IMG/VR virus record: IMGVR_UViG_3300026094_000030
Coordinates: 1 to 28,543 of that record
DNA from: a virus
Direction: 5' to 3' (one strand)
Length of the DNA: 28,543 nt
The translations under genes and the position numbers were made by a program. Position 1 is the first letter of the stretch. Every line of letters begins with the position of its first letter. Of the stretch, positions 1-7,527 are shown piece after piece. The notes beneath the pieces were generated by a model, which saw only the letters and a list, made by a program, of their open reading frames with translations, made no database searches and was not told the DNA's origin.

Positions 1-906
1 CTCGGTCAGACCACGAAGCTTCTCGGCCTGAGAAACGGTAAGATCCTCGGCGGCCTCATTCACGATCTTTTCGCGAGTGAGAGCCTGGACCCGCTCCTTC
101 AGTGTCATCGCACGAGTGACGGACTCATTGAGCTCATCCTCGAGACGATCCACCTTACCGGCGAGCTGATCCACGACGTCGACCTTGGACTCAGGAACCT
201 CAACGTAGTGCTCCTGGAACACACCCTTGAGTGCACCCATGAAGGACTCAGCGATCTCGGCGCGAAGACCGTTCTCAATCGCAAGCTTGTTGTCCTCCAT
301 CCAGTTCTCAACAACGTAGTTGAGATAACCGTCGACCTTCTCGACCATCTCGGACTGAATGCGATCGGTCTCTTCTGTAAGCTCCTGCTGGTAGCTCTCC
401 TCGAGCTCCTCGATTCGCTCACCGACCTTCGCGTTCAGTGCGGCCTCAAAGATGACCTCGGCCTTTTCCTTAAAGCCTTCTGAGAGAGTAGCTTCGGAAT
501 CAACGAGAGCCTCGATGTCCTCCTTCATGGAGTCCTTCTTAGCGTACTTCTCGTTCTTCTTTTTGTACTTCTCACTGGTCTTGGACATCTCGGACTCACC
601 GTCCTCCATATCCTCTTCGTCGCCGTTGTCCTTGGCCTCGTACATTTCGTCGTACATCATCTTTTCGACGGTCTTCTTGAGATCGTCCTTGTTCATCTCA
701 TGCATCTTGTCGTATGCTGCCTTCAGCATACCGGCCTTGGTCTTCGGAAGCGGCTTAGCCTTGGGAGCGGCATCGATAGCACTATCGACGTTGTCCGTAC
801 CCTTGGCACTCATGGCCGCCTTGGCCTCATCCAGATTCGCGATTCCCTCGTCAGAAACTTTGTCATCAACGAGTTCATCGCGGAGGTTGCCGTTGTCTTC
901 TGACAT
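1..906 (-). CDS. 22: Prohead core scaffolding protein gp22, partial (C-terminus cut by window edge)
   Basis: The frame is open from an ATG at 906 to base 1, giving 302 codons without a stop. The product matches the T4 gp22 type: very acidic and Lys/Glu-rich, helical, with long coiled-coil stretches (for example the ELEESYQQELTEETDRIQSE part around residues 170-190). In T4, gp22 is the main internal scaffold on which the prohead shell assembles, and gp21 later degrades it. The start is supported by an AGGAG ribosome site at 920-916, nine bases upstream. A perfect late promoter lies about 155 bases upstream, so the leader is long. Gene 21 lies upstream with two small genes between, as expected for the head-core cluster. 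It already exceeds T4 gp22 (269 aa) and is unfinished. Identity is by composition, a recognisable gp22-like sequence and synteny. Confidence 0.88.
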   Translation of the reverse strand, partial: MSEDNGNLRDELVDDKVSDEGIANLDEAKAAMSAKGTDNVDSAIDAAPKAKPLPKTKAGMLKAAYDKMHEMNKDDLKKTVEKMMYDEMYEAKDNGDEEDMEDGESEMSKTSEKYKKKNEKYAKKDSMKEDIEALVDSEATLSEGFKEKAEVIFEAALNAKVGERIEELEESYQQELTEETDRIQSEMVEKVDGYLNYVVENWMEDNKLAIENGLRAEIAESFMGALKGVFQEHYVEVPESKVDVVDQLAGKVDRLEDELNESVTRAMTLKERVQALTREKIVNEAAEDLTVSQAEKLRGLTE

Positions 907-915
907 TTGCAATTT

Positions 916-920
916 CTCCT
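916..920 (-). promoter_or_regulatory. Ribosome binding site of gene 22
   Basis: AGGAG on the minus strand, nine bases before the ATG at 906. It fixes the start of gene 22. Confidence 0.7.
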
Positions 921-1060
921 GCTTTGTCAAAGTTTTGAGAGGAAATCTTAAACTCTTGTAAGATCTCAGTCTCGTATCGTCCACGTGATCCTCATGAAAA
1001 GAGGAGTACCCATAAATGTAATATCTGTGGTATTACCCACAAATTCTTTTTTATTACTGT

Positions 1061-1068
1061 TATTTATA
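1061..1068 (-). promoter_or_regulatory. T4-type late promoter upstream of gene 22
   Basis: Exact TATAAATA on the minus strand, the T4 late -10 element recognised by gp55-type sigma. It lies in the 199-base gap before gene 22. Transcription would start near 1055, giving a leader of about 150 bases with two short hairpins (1041-1026 and 1005-989). Confidence 0.75.
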
Positions 1069-1105
1069 AAAAGATCAATTTCTAAACAGTAATGTTTCTT
1101 TTCTG

Positions 1106-1411
1106 TTAAAACTTAAAGTTAAAGTATTTGTCCGGATTCTTCATCATACCTTTAAGAAGATTCTGATACGCATTACTGATCAGAGCAATCTCTTTGTTTG
1201 CATCGTCGGCTTTCTTAGCCATTTTTTGGTTTTTCTTGGTTCGAGTGGAGACGTTTCCATCCAGATCTGTCTCAATATCACCAACACCAAAGGCATCATA
1301 GAATGCGTTGTCGATATCAACACCTCTATCGCCCTGCACTTCTTCGAGAACATCCTCGAGCATAGCGTTGACAAAATCTTTAATCTGTTTATCAGAAGGT
1401 TGAAAAGCCAT
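1106..1411 (-). CDS. Small head-core-region protein, conserved hypothetical (101 aa)
   Basis: Not recognised by name. The 101-residue product begins MAFQPSDKQIKDFV and is mostly helical and charged, with a basic patch (TRTKKNQKMAKK) in the middle. It ends in KNPDKYFNFKF. The neighbouring 101-aa protein upstream ends KNPNKYSRR, so the two share a KNPxKY tail and may be diverged duplicates. It starts three bases after the TAG of that gene and lies between gp21 and gp22, which suggests a prohead core or assembly role. That role is inferred from position only. A late promoter and a gap of about 200 bases separate it from gene 22. Confidence 0.75.
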   Translation of the reverse strand: MAFQPSDKQIKDFVNAMLEDVLEEVQGDRGVDIDNAFYDAFGVGDIETDLDGNVSTRTKKNQKMAKKADDANKEIALISNAYQNLLKGMMKNPDKYFNFKF

Positions 1412-1414
1412 GAA

Positions 1415-1720
1415 CTATCTCCGGCTATACTTGTTAGGATTCTTAGCGACGTCCTGCACGTACGCACGAAGCTGATCTAGAAACTGTTTTGATAACTTTT
1501 TTGCCGCGGCCTGGCCGGCACGAGGATCCTCATCCGGAAAAAAATCTGCGGCCACCTCCCTGTGATCGCGCAGGTAGCTAGCCACGAGATACTCAATCAT
1601 TTCGTTTACTTCTTCGGCTGCCTTCTGCCTTGCTTGTTCAATATCTCGTTTACTTACTCTTTCATCGAGCATACCGAGATAAGCTTCGGTGATTGCTTTG
1701 ATCTCGTTAATGTCATTCAT
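1415..1720 (-). CDS. Small head-core-region protein, conserved hypothetical (101 aa)
   Basis: The 101-residue product starts MNDINEIKAITEAYLGMLDE. It is predicted to be almost entirely helical, with alternating acidic and basic residues of the kind found in T4 prohead core proteins. The C-terminus carries KNPNKYSRR, like the KNPDKY near the end of the next gene. It starts nine bases after the gp21 stop codon, so it is probably translated from the same message as the protease. No catalytic motif or membrane segment is visible. A core or accessory scaffolding role is an inference from its place between gp21 and gp22. Confidence 0.75.
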   Translation of the reverse strand: MNDINEIKAITEAYLGMLDERVSKRDIEQARQKAAEEVNEMIEYLVASYLRDHREVAADFFPDEDPRAGQAAAKKLSKQFLDQLRAYVQDVAKNPNKYSRR

Positions 1721-1729
1721 TGGTATACC

Positions 1730-2371
1730 TTAGAACTTGTTCAGCACGTCTTTGAGGATCTTCATCTGCGCCTCGGCGAGACGATCCTGGGATACGGTAT
1801 TCAGTGTCTTGCGATATCCGTCAACGTCCTGTGCTCGAATGACTCCGTTCTCGACGAAGTACTCCACTCCCTCCATGATTCCGTTGACGAACGCGTCAGG
1901 AGCCGAGGGATCCTGAACGATGTCGACGGTCGAGAGAATGAAGTCCTCGGAGACGATGGTCTTACCGCCGGACTGCTTGAGCGATCCCATGCCGCGAGTC
2001 GATACACCGAGCTGAACCTCACCGTCCATCAGACCGCGAACGATCTTACCCATCGGTGTCTCAAGGATCTCAGCCTTACCCATGACGTTATTGCCGTCCC
2101 AGTTGAGGTCGACGATCTTGTGCGATACGCGATCGAGGTTGATCGTTGGAGAATCCGGATGACCGAGCTCACCGACCGCACGACCCTTTGAGACCTGCTC
2201 GGTCTGATACTTCTTGGTGGCCGACTCAAGAGTCTTCTTAGGATATACACGACCGTTGCGATTCTGAGCCTCGGCCTGCATAAATACACCCTCGATCATG
2301 TACTTCTTCTCACCGTTCTTTTCCTCGGTAAGGTATCGAAGTTCGTCGGTATGCTCGGTAATCAGTTTCAT
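1730..2371 (-). CDS. 21: Prohead core protease gp21 (S77 family)
   Basis: At 213 aa it is almost the length of T4 gp21 (212 aa). In T4 this serine protease matures the prohead by cleaving the scaffold, the core proteins and the N-terminus of the capsid protein. Visible motifs are GELGHPDSP with the presumed catalytic His71, GVSTRGMGS with the presumed nucleophile Ser124, and STVDIVQDPSAPDAF with acidic residues 150-154. NGRVYP (residues 39-44) near the N-terminus is also typical of the family. The start at 2371 is preceded by a weak AGAGAA ribosome site. The gene lies between the small core genes and gp22, the T4 order. Assignment is firm from motifs plus synteny. Confidence 0.95.
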   Translation of the reverse strand: MKLITEHTDELRYLTEEKNGEKKYMIEGVFMQAEAQNRNGRVYPKKTLESATKKYQTEQVSKGRAVGELGHPDSPTINLDRVSHKIVDLNWDGNNVMGKAEILETPMGKIVRGLMDGEVQLGVSTRGMGSLKQSGGKTIVSEDFILSTVDIVQDPSAPDAFVNGIMEGVEYFVENGVIRAQDVDGYRKTLNTVSQDRLAEAQMKILKDVLNKF

Positions 2372-2385
2372 ATCTTAGTTCTCTG

Positions 2386-2661
2386 TTACTTCAGCATTCT
2401 TTCGATTTCTGCCAGAACCTTGAAGTACTGATCGTACGACTTCTGTAGCTTATTCTCGAGCTTCTTTCTCGTATTCACATCGCTAATAGTATCAACCATC
2501 GACATACGAATGTCCTGATGCACGTCCTCGAGTGAATCGATCTTCTTGCCAAGATCCCTAGCAGACATGGTACGAACCTCATCGACCTGCTGCACCTCTT
2601 GATTTTTTACCTGCTCGAGGTAGATATCCTTAACAACCTGAAAATCGCTCTTTTCCTTCAT
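2386..2661 (-). CDS. Small coiled-coil protein upstream of gp21, hypothetical (91 aa)
   Basis: Not recognised. The product of 91 residues starts MKEKSDFQVVKDIYLEQVKN and is helical throughout, with heptad-like stretches between residues 35 and 90 that suggest a coiled coil. It has a purine-rich leader (AAAGGAAACGAGAG before the ATG) and ends 14 bases before gp21. It is one of four small ORFs filling the interval where T4 has genes 67 and 68. A role as a minor prohead core or scaffold-associated protein is plausible by position only. Confidence 0.72.
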   Translation of the reverse strand: MKEKSDFQVVKDIYLEQVKNQEVQQVDEVRTMSARDLGKKIDSLEDVHQDIRMSMVDTISDVNTRKKLENKLQKSYDQYFKVLAEIERMLK

Positions 2662-2676
2662 CTCTCGTTTCCTTTA

Positions 2677-2946
2677 TTAGAGTACGGGGAACGTGATACT
2701 GACGAGTCTTACACCGGCGTTGGCCGCAAAGACCTTGTCATCATCACGCTTATTCAACGTGAATACTTCCGATGGTACTAGTGTCATCGATCCGATAACA
2801 TCATCGTTGTCGTTTAGAATCGTAAGCAGTTGCGACGATGACGTCGTATTCGTCACGCGCACTCGACTCGCCGAGGACACCGTGGACGCGGCACCCGATG
2901 TGGTCGGTGCAGCGATCTCTTCTGATATTGGTCTATATGAAGCCAT
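2677..2946 (-). CDS. Small beta-rich protein in portal-protease interval, conserved hypothetical (89 aa)
   Basis: The 89-aa product opens MASYRPISEEIAAPTTSG and continues with short Val/Thr/Ser-rich beta-type segments (residues 22-45 and 50-89). It ends with a hydrophobic strand LVSITFPVL. Unlike its helical neighbours it looks like a small beta-sandwich. I recall similar small proteins near the portal gene of marine T4-like phages but cannot confirm this without a search. It starts only five bases after the upstream stop codon, so it is co-translated in the head operon. A minor virion or head-decoration role is possible, but no function is known. Confidence 0.72.
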   Translation of the reverse strand: MASYRPISEEIAAPTTSGAASTVSSASRVRVTNTTSSSQLLTILNDNDDVIGSMTLVPSEVFTLNKRDDDKVFAANAGVRLVSITFPVL

Positions 2947-2951
2947 GGTGA

Positions 2952-3185
2952 TTACAGATCCATCAGCTCAACAAAGTCCTCGATGCCCTTCTTAGCATCC
3001 TTTTCGGACTTGAACTCATCCAGCTTGTCACCGTCGACGTATGCAACGTACTTCGACCCTTCCTTCTTGATCTCTGCCGGATACTTCTTACGTCCAGAGC
3101 CGACCTGCATCTTTTCAACGGTCTTTTCATTGATAGACGAGGCTGACTCACTGATATGTGTACGAAAGTCCTTGAAGTTACGCAT
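2952..3185 (-). CDS. Small prohead core-region protein, gp68 position (77 aa)
   Basis: A short charged protein beginning MRNFKDFRTHISESASS. The start at 3185 overlaps the previous stop codon by eight bases, and the MRNFKDF opening resembles small phage core proteins. An in-frame ATG at 3209 would add eight residues. Residues 25-65 contain a Lys/Tyr-rich segment (GSGRKKYPAEIKKEGSKYVA) ending in an acidic helix, compatible with a small alpha/beta fold. It occupies the place of T4 gene 68, but homology to gp68 is not visible by eye. An accessory scaffold role is inferred. Confidence 0.72.
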   Translation of the reverse strand: MRNFKDFRTHISESASSINEKTVEKMQVGSGRKKYPAEIKKEGSKYVAYVDGDKLDEFKSEKDAKKGIEDFVELMDL

Positions 3186-3507
3186 TGTCCGAATCCTCGG
3201 CGAGACCATAGCCCTTCTTCATGTACTTGTCGAGATCCTTCTTATCGATTACCTCGACTTTACCGTCCTTTACGACCATTGTCTCTTTGTCTGGATCGAC
3301 CATCTGACGGGACTTCTTTTCGTCGAGCTGCTCCGTGGCCTCTTCCTCAACAACAGAATTCCCGGCCATCTGTGACGCGAGTTCGATCTTCTTGTTCTCA
3401 AAAGCCGAATTGATCTTTTCGGCCATGGCTGCCTGGAACTCGTCCTTGGCTGTCGTATAGTCCTGTTTCTGAACCGAGTCGATAAACTTATTTACATTTT
3501 CGTTCAT
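3178..3507 (-). CDS. Prohead core-like protein, gp67 position (109 aa)
   Basis: The 109-aa product starts MNENVNKFIDSVQKQDYTTA. The first 45 residues form an amphipathic helical region, followed by an acidic EEEATEQLDEK linker and a Lys/Asp-rich C-terminus. T4 gene 67 encodes a small acidic prohead core protein at this exact place directly after the portal gene. Start choice is supported by AGAAGG upstream of the ATG and by a perfect late promoter about 30 bases away, so it opens a late transcription unit. I call it a gp67-type core protein by position and composition, not by sequence identity. Confidence 0.78.
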   Translation of the reverse strand: MNENVNKFIDSVQKQDYTTAKDEFQAAMAEKINSAFENKKIELASQMAGNSVVEEEATEQLDEKKSRQMVDPDKETMVVKDGKVEVIDKKDLDKYMKKGYGLAEDSDNA

Positions 3508-3536
3508 TTGAGTAACCTTCTAATATATTTGTTTAC

Positions 3537-3544
3537 TATTTATA
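3537..3544 (-). promoter_or_regulatory. T4-type late promoter before the small core gene after gp20
   Basis: Exact TATAAATA on the minus strand, between the gp20 stop codon and the ATG at 3507. The predicted leader is about 24 bases. Confidence 0.78.
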
Positions 3545-3557
3545 CATTAAGCCGTTT

Positions 3558-5105
3558 TTAGAACATATCGTCTTCTTTAGACGGATCCTTATACTTACCG
3601 GCAGAGATCTCGTCCTTGATCTGCTTGTCCATCTGCTCGATATCTTCCTCGGTCTGCTGCAGGATGTTCTTACGCACCCATTCCTCGGAGTAGAATCGGC
3701 CGATGTGATCCTGCACGTCTCGCAGAATGTTCATGCGATCCTGAATTAACTCGGCCTGCTTCAGCTCGGTAAAGTGGTTGTCCCGCATGAAGTCAATACG
3801 AATCTTCTGCGAGATGGACTTCCACTCCTTCTCGTTGACCACACCCTTTGCAATGAGCTGCGTCTTGAGCATGTCCATAAAGAGATGAGAGAACTTTTTA
3901 CGCAGACGATTGATGAACTTCTGAAACTTCAGCTCGTCGCGAGTGATCTCGGTCGCACGACCCATCGAGAACGGCGAGTCCTCCTCGAGTCGATTAGTCG
4001 GAACGTTCAGGGATTTGTACAGCTGCTTCTGAAAATAGATGATGTCGTCGATCTGTCCAAGGTTCTCACCGCCGGGCAGAGTCGTGATCTCCGTACCTCG
4101 ACCACCCTCCTTACGTGGCAGCCAGAAGTCCTCGAGCATCGACATGTGCTTACGATCGTCGCGCATCTCGCCGGTATTCGCATCGTAGACCATCTTGTTA
4201 CGATACTTCGACATGATGTTGCGCATGTACTCCTCGGCCTTACCCTTGGGAAGGTTACCGACATCGATATAGAAGATTCGACGTTCAGGAGCACGTGACA
4301 GACGATAGATGACTAGCGAGTCCTCCATCATGCGAAGCTGATTCACCGGCTTGAGCGCCTTGTGTAGGTACGACAGAACACGACGACGCGCCGAGTCCGT
4401 AACACCTGAGGTTACATATGTAACCGCATCCGGCGAGATCTTTAATCCCTGCGACATCTGCGTCAGTGTCTGATTCTGATAGACGAAGTACTCATTGACT
4501 CCCTTCACCATCTTGGTGCGAGTCTTCTCATCGTACTCCTCCTTGACCTCGCGTACCTTACGCATCTTGGTCGGATCGATATAACGAACCTCAAGAATAC
4601 CCTTCTTAGGATTCTTAGGATCGACGATCTTATGATAGTAGATCTTACCGTCGATGTACCACCGACGAAAGATGTCGTGACCGCGAAAGTTAAAGTCCAG
4701 AAGCTCGACTACGTTATCGAACTCCTCGTAGATAATGTCCTTGATCTTATCGGAGACTTCGTCGTCTTCGTCAAGGCTGTCCAGATTGATCTGAACGGGA
4801 GCGGACGCGTCGTCGGAAACGATCGCCTCGTTAACGATGTCTTCGATCGCCGCATCACACTCGGTGTTCTGTGCCAGATCCCGATACTTGTAGATCAGAT
4901 CCGTGTCGTTCTTGGTGCCCGTACCGTCCATATCGATGTACGAGCCGTAGTAGCCACCGGCATTGATTACCTGGCCGGTGCCGTCCTCCGCAGTCGGAGC
5001 AACGAACGATAGTTTATTCGCGTCCTCTTTTTCGCTCTGAGACTTACGCTTGAGCTCAAAGCCGAACAAAGAGAAACCGTTATTTTGTCCGTCGTTTTCA
5101 GCCAT
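3558..5105 (-). CDS. 20: Portal vertex protein gp20
   Basis: At 515 aa it is close to T4 gp20 (524 aa). The portal is a dodecamer at the unique head vertex. It nucleates prohead assembly, is the channel through which the terminase pumps DNA, and later joins the neck. Family-typical segments are FRRWYIDGKIYYH (146-158), LEDFWLPRKEGGRGTEI (324-340) and FSMGRATEITRDELKF (379-394). The start at 5105 is preceded by GGAG. It follows gp19, separated by a GC-rich hairpin and a weak late promoter-like box, and precedes the gp67-position gene, exactly as in T4. Truncation or frameshift is not seen. Confidence 0.97.
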   Translation of the reverse strand: MAENDGQNNGFSLFGFELKRKSQSEKEDANKLSFVAPTAEDGTGQVINAGGYYGSYIDMDGTGTKNDTDLIYKYRDLAQNTECDAAIEDIVNEAIVSDDASAPVQINLDSLDEDDEVSDKIKDIIYEEFDNVVELLDFNFRGHDIFRRWYIDGKIYYHKIVDPKNPKKGILEVRYIDPTKMRKVREVKEEYDEKTRTKMVKGVNEYFVYQNQTLTQMSQGLKISPDAVTYVTSGVTDSARRRVLSYLHKALKPVNQLRMMEDSLVIYRLSRAPERRIFYIDVGNLPKGKAEEYMRNIMSKYRNKMVYDANTGEMRDDRKHMSMLEDFWLPRKEGGRGTEITTLPGGENLGQIDDIIYFQKQLYKSLNVPTNRLEEDSPFSMGRATEITRDELKFQKFINRLRKKFSHLFMDMLKTQLIAKGVVNEKEWKSISQKIRIDFMRDNHFTELKQAELIQDRMNILRDVQDHIGRFYSEEWVRKNILQQTEEDIEQMDKQIKDEISAGKYKDPSKEDDMF

Positions 5106-5136
5106 TCCCTACTCCAGTTACAAAAAATAGACATCG

Positions 5137-5155
5137 GGGGGAGAGAGCCTCCCCC
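5137..5155 (-). terminator. Probable rho-independent terminator after gp19
   Basis: On the minus strand GGGGGAG - GCTCT - CTCCCCC forms a 7-bp, GC-only-but-one-pair stem with a 5-base loop. About ten bases later the strand reads TATTTTTTG. It lies in the 82-base gap between gp19 and gp20. The distance from the stem to the T run is longer than ideal, so termination may be partial. Confidence 0.5.
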
Positions 5156-5171
5156 GTCAGTCCTTCTCAAT

Positions 5172-5179
5172 TATTTATT
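5172..5179 (-). promoter_or_regulatory. Weak late-promoter-like box before gp20
   Basis: AATAAATA on the minus strand, seven of eight matches to TATAAATA, between gp19 and gp20. It lies upstream of the hairpin at 5155-5137, so transcripts from here would have to pass it. Confidence 0.3.
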
Positions 5180-5187
5180 ACGGCCGA

Positions 5188-5715
5188 TTAAGAAGTCGTT
5201 CCCGACTCCCAGTAATCGACCTGAAGCTCGACCTCGAACTCCTCGATCTCGTTTTCCGTATCGTACGAAACGTCGATCGCGCCAACCGATGTCGGAAAAG
5301 CACCACGGAAATCGTAACGCTTAACGGCAACACCAGACTTATCGAGCTGTTCGATAATGAGGTCGGCCTTGTAGTCGGTCGGATTTGTCAGACCGGTGTT
5401 TTCGGAATGACCGTTAATACCATTCATCCAACGCTCAAAGGCGTTACGAATCGCAAAGTCGGTATCATTGATCACTGTGATTGTCCAGGGCTCAAAGGTA
5501 CGATCCCCGGCGATCTGTAGCTGCCGACCACGGAAAGGAACCGTAATGGTTTCAATCGTAGAGGCGGGAAGCTGAGCCGACTTACACATAAAAGAAGTCA
5601 GCTCTACATCCCCGGCAGCATAGCCAGGGTAATTGACCGTAGCCTTGAACAGATTGGAACGTGCACCGCCTCCAACCAGTTTAGACTTAAAGTCGTCTAC
5701 TCCAAGAATTGCCAT
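5188..5715 (-). CDS. 19: Tail tube protein gp19
   Basis: At 175 aa it is slightly longer than T4 gp19 (163 aa). Hexamers of this protein stack into the inner tube of the contractile tail through which DNA passes. The sequence has the family pattern: MAILGVDDFKSKL at the N-terminus, a FMCKSAQLPASTI segment (42-54), the VPFRGRQLQIAGDRTFEPWT strand pair (59-78), RNAFERWMNGI (89-99) and a beta-rich acidic C-terminus. A good AAGGAG ribosome site precedes the start at 5715. It is 13 bases downstream of gp18 and shares its transcript. A GC-rich hairpin follows. Confidence 0.97.
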   Translation of the reverse strand: MAILGVDDFKSKLVGGGARSNLFKATVNYPGYAAGDVELTSFMCKSAQLPASTIETITVPFRGRQLQIAGDRTFEPWTITVINDTDFAIRNAFERWMNGINGHSENTGLTNPTDYKADLIIEQLDKSGVAVKRYDFRGAFPTSVGAIDVSYDTENEIEEFEVELQVDYWESGTTS

Positions 5716-5728
5716 CTCTGTTTACTCC

Positions 5729-7441
5729 TTACTGACCGGCAATCTCACTGAACTCAACACCAGTGCGTGTGGCGATAAAGTTCAGAGTGATAAAGTTAAT
5801 GGAACGAGCCGGCTGAATATAAATGTCAGCAACGAATCGGTTTGTATCAATGACTTCCGGTGTATTGTTCGTGTCGTCACAGATAACGGCAAAGTCCGTT
5901 ACACCGCGTCGGCCCTGAACATCACGCAGGAAAGGCTCGACCAGATTGCGGAACTGAGCTCTCGTAAACTCGTCGTTAAGCTCGAACAACTGGAACTTAG
6001 CCGCAGTCGAAATTGCCTTCTCAAGAGCGATGAACAGACGACGAACGTTGATGCGATCGAATGCAGAGGGACGAGCCAGTGCAGTCTTGTCACCGAAAAG
6101 AACCGTCCCCTCACCAGGGAACGAAACGATTGGATTGACACGAGCCTTGTACAATGAGTCACGCTCATTCTTACGTGGATTAAATGCAATCTTAGTGATT
6201 CCGCGAATCTGACCGCGATTAAAACCTGCCGGTGAAAACCAAGGATCAGAAACATTATCGGTAAAGGCACAAAGACCAGCGATGTCGCCAGCAGCATTGA
6301 TCCAACGGAACACATCGTTATACTTATCGTATACATAAAGAGCAGTTGAATCAAACACAGCGTATGAGCTTGATGTAATTTCATCTGCCCATTCGATTAC
6401 ATCGGTAGATGCATCGACATTATTAACGGTACGACTGATTGCAGGTGAAACGAATGCTACAACATCACGTCGATCCTCTGCAATAGCAACAAGATCATTG
6501 GCGAGCGTCGTGTCATCAGTATCGGATGCTGGAACACCAATGATAAAGTTAACGTCTACGGTCTCTGAGTCGCCAAACAGATCGTAGGCTGTTTGTAACT
6601 CACCCACTGAAGGATCCTCAGAATCACCGTCACTGCCGCCTGACAGATCAAACTCAAGAACGGTGTCTGATGTTGTGTATTCAAAATCTCCGTCAGAGGT
6701 TTCAACAAGATCATCCGTGTTGGTAGTTCTTACACCAGATTCCGGCAAAAGTGCCGTATCTGCAGGACCCGCCCAAACGTACTGTGACTGATCGTTGATT
6801 ACATCAATGTAGAAGTTACTAGTACCATCTGATTTCTTTGCATCTGCAGCCTGCGACAGACCAGAAAAGATTTCAAGAACATCGCCCTTGGTACCAGTGA
6901 TAAGTCCTTCCTTATCATACACAACTACATGAAGCTCATCGTCTTGAACTCCCTTGTCTTCTGCATAGTCTGTTGTGCTTGGTGCAAAATCAAAAACATT
7001 CGCAAAGTCGGATTGATCGAATGAGGTGCTATTTGTAATAAGCTCTACCGCAATGGAGTTACCCAGATCACCAGGGTACTTAGCAATGTACTCATCGCCG
7101 GTAGTGAGAGACGTCGACTCAAAGTCGCCTTCGTTTTTTACTAGAACTCCTGATCCACCAACGTTTGCATTAAGTTGTCCGTCGTTAGCCGTACGCACTA
7201 CTCGCAGATCGTTTGCGTACTGCAAGAACTGAGCGGCCGGCATGAAGTATTTGAAAGTTGTATCGTTCGGCTCAAAGAAGCGATTCACCAACTGCTGTTC
7301 TGAACCGACCTGAACGATCTCTTCAACGGGGCCCCAGGCAAAAGCGCCTGCGATCGCACCGATGGAAGTCGAAACTGCCGGAACGACATTGGTAAGATCG
7401 ATCTCTTTGACTTCTACGCCTGGAGAGACCTGAAAAGCCAT
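5729..7441 (-). CDS. 18: Contractile tail sheath protein gp18
   Basis: The 570-aa product (T4 gp18 has 659) begins with the classic sheath opening MAFQVSPGVEVKEIDLT. The conserved C-terminal sheath domain covers about residues 420-565, with VSFPGEGTVLFGDKT, INVRRLFIALEKAI and a final GVEFSEIAGQ. The middle (about 95-345) is a variable, acidic, Asp/Ser/Thr-rich surface domain with runs such as GGSDGDSEDPSVGE. The sheath contracts around the gp19 tube during injection. The start has a GAGGA ribosome site seven bases away and an exact late promoter about 65 bases upstream. gp19 follows after 13 bases. Length variation in the middle is usual in this family. Confidence 0.97.
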   Translation of the reverse strand: MAFQVSPGVEVKEIDLTNVVPAVSTSIGAIAGAFAWGPVEEIVQVGSEQQLVNRFFEPNDTTFKYFMPAAQFLQYANDLRVVRTANDGQLNANVGGSGVLVKNEGDFESTSLTTGDEYIAKYPGDLGNSIAVELITNSTSFDQSDFANVFDFAPSTTDYAEDKGVQDDELHVVVYDKEGLITGTKGDVLEIFSGLSQAADAKKSDGTSNFYIDVINDQSQYVWAGPADTALLPESGVRTTNTDDLVETSDGDFEYTTSDTVLEFDLSGGSDGDSEDPSVGELQTAYDLFGDSETVDVNFIIGVPASDTDDTTLANDLVAIAEDRRDVVAFVSPAISRTVNNVDASTDVIEWADEITSSSYAVFDSTALYVYDKYNDVFRWINAAGDIAGLCAFTDNVSDPWFSPAGFNRGQIRGITKIAFNPRKNERDSLYKARVNPIVSFPGEGTVLFGDKTALARPSAFDRINVRRLFIALEKAISTAAKFQLFELNDEFTRAQFRNLVEPFLRDVQGRRGVTDFAVICDDTNNTPEVIDTNRFVADIYIQPARSINFITLNFIATRTGVEFSEIAGQ

Positions 7442-7505
7442 GTGCTATTCCTCTTTATCATTGAAACTTATAAGTTGATCATAATACGGTTGTTTTCATT
7501 AATAG

Positions 7506-7513
7506 TATTTATA
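7506..7513 (-). promoter_or_regulatory. T4-type late promoter before gp18
   Basis: Exact TATAAATA on the minus strand in the gp17-gp18 gap. It is embedded in the perfect palindrome TATTTATAAATA (7506-7517), so the plus strand also reads TATAAATA at 7510-7517. Leader to gp18 is about 60 bases. Confidence 0.78.
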
Positions 7514-7527
7514 AATAACGGGATTTC

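Noticed and set aside
452-961. Plus-strand open frame of 169 codons opposite gp22
   Set aside because: It is antisense to the gp22 coiled-coil coding region, and the low-complexity Ser/Leu product is the expected shadow of Glu/Lys codons.
1562-2191. Plus-strand open frame of 209 codons opposite gp21
   Set aside because: It overlaps the well-supported protease gene and has no ribosome site or recognisable sequence. It is a shadow of gp21.
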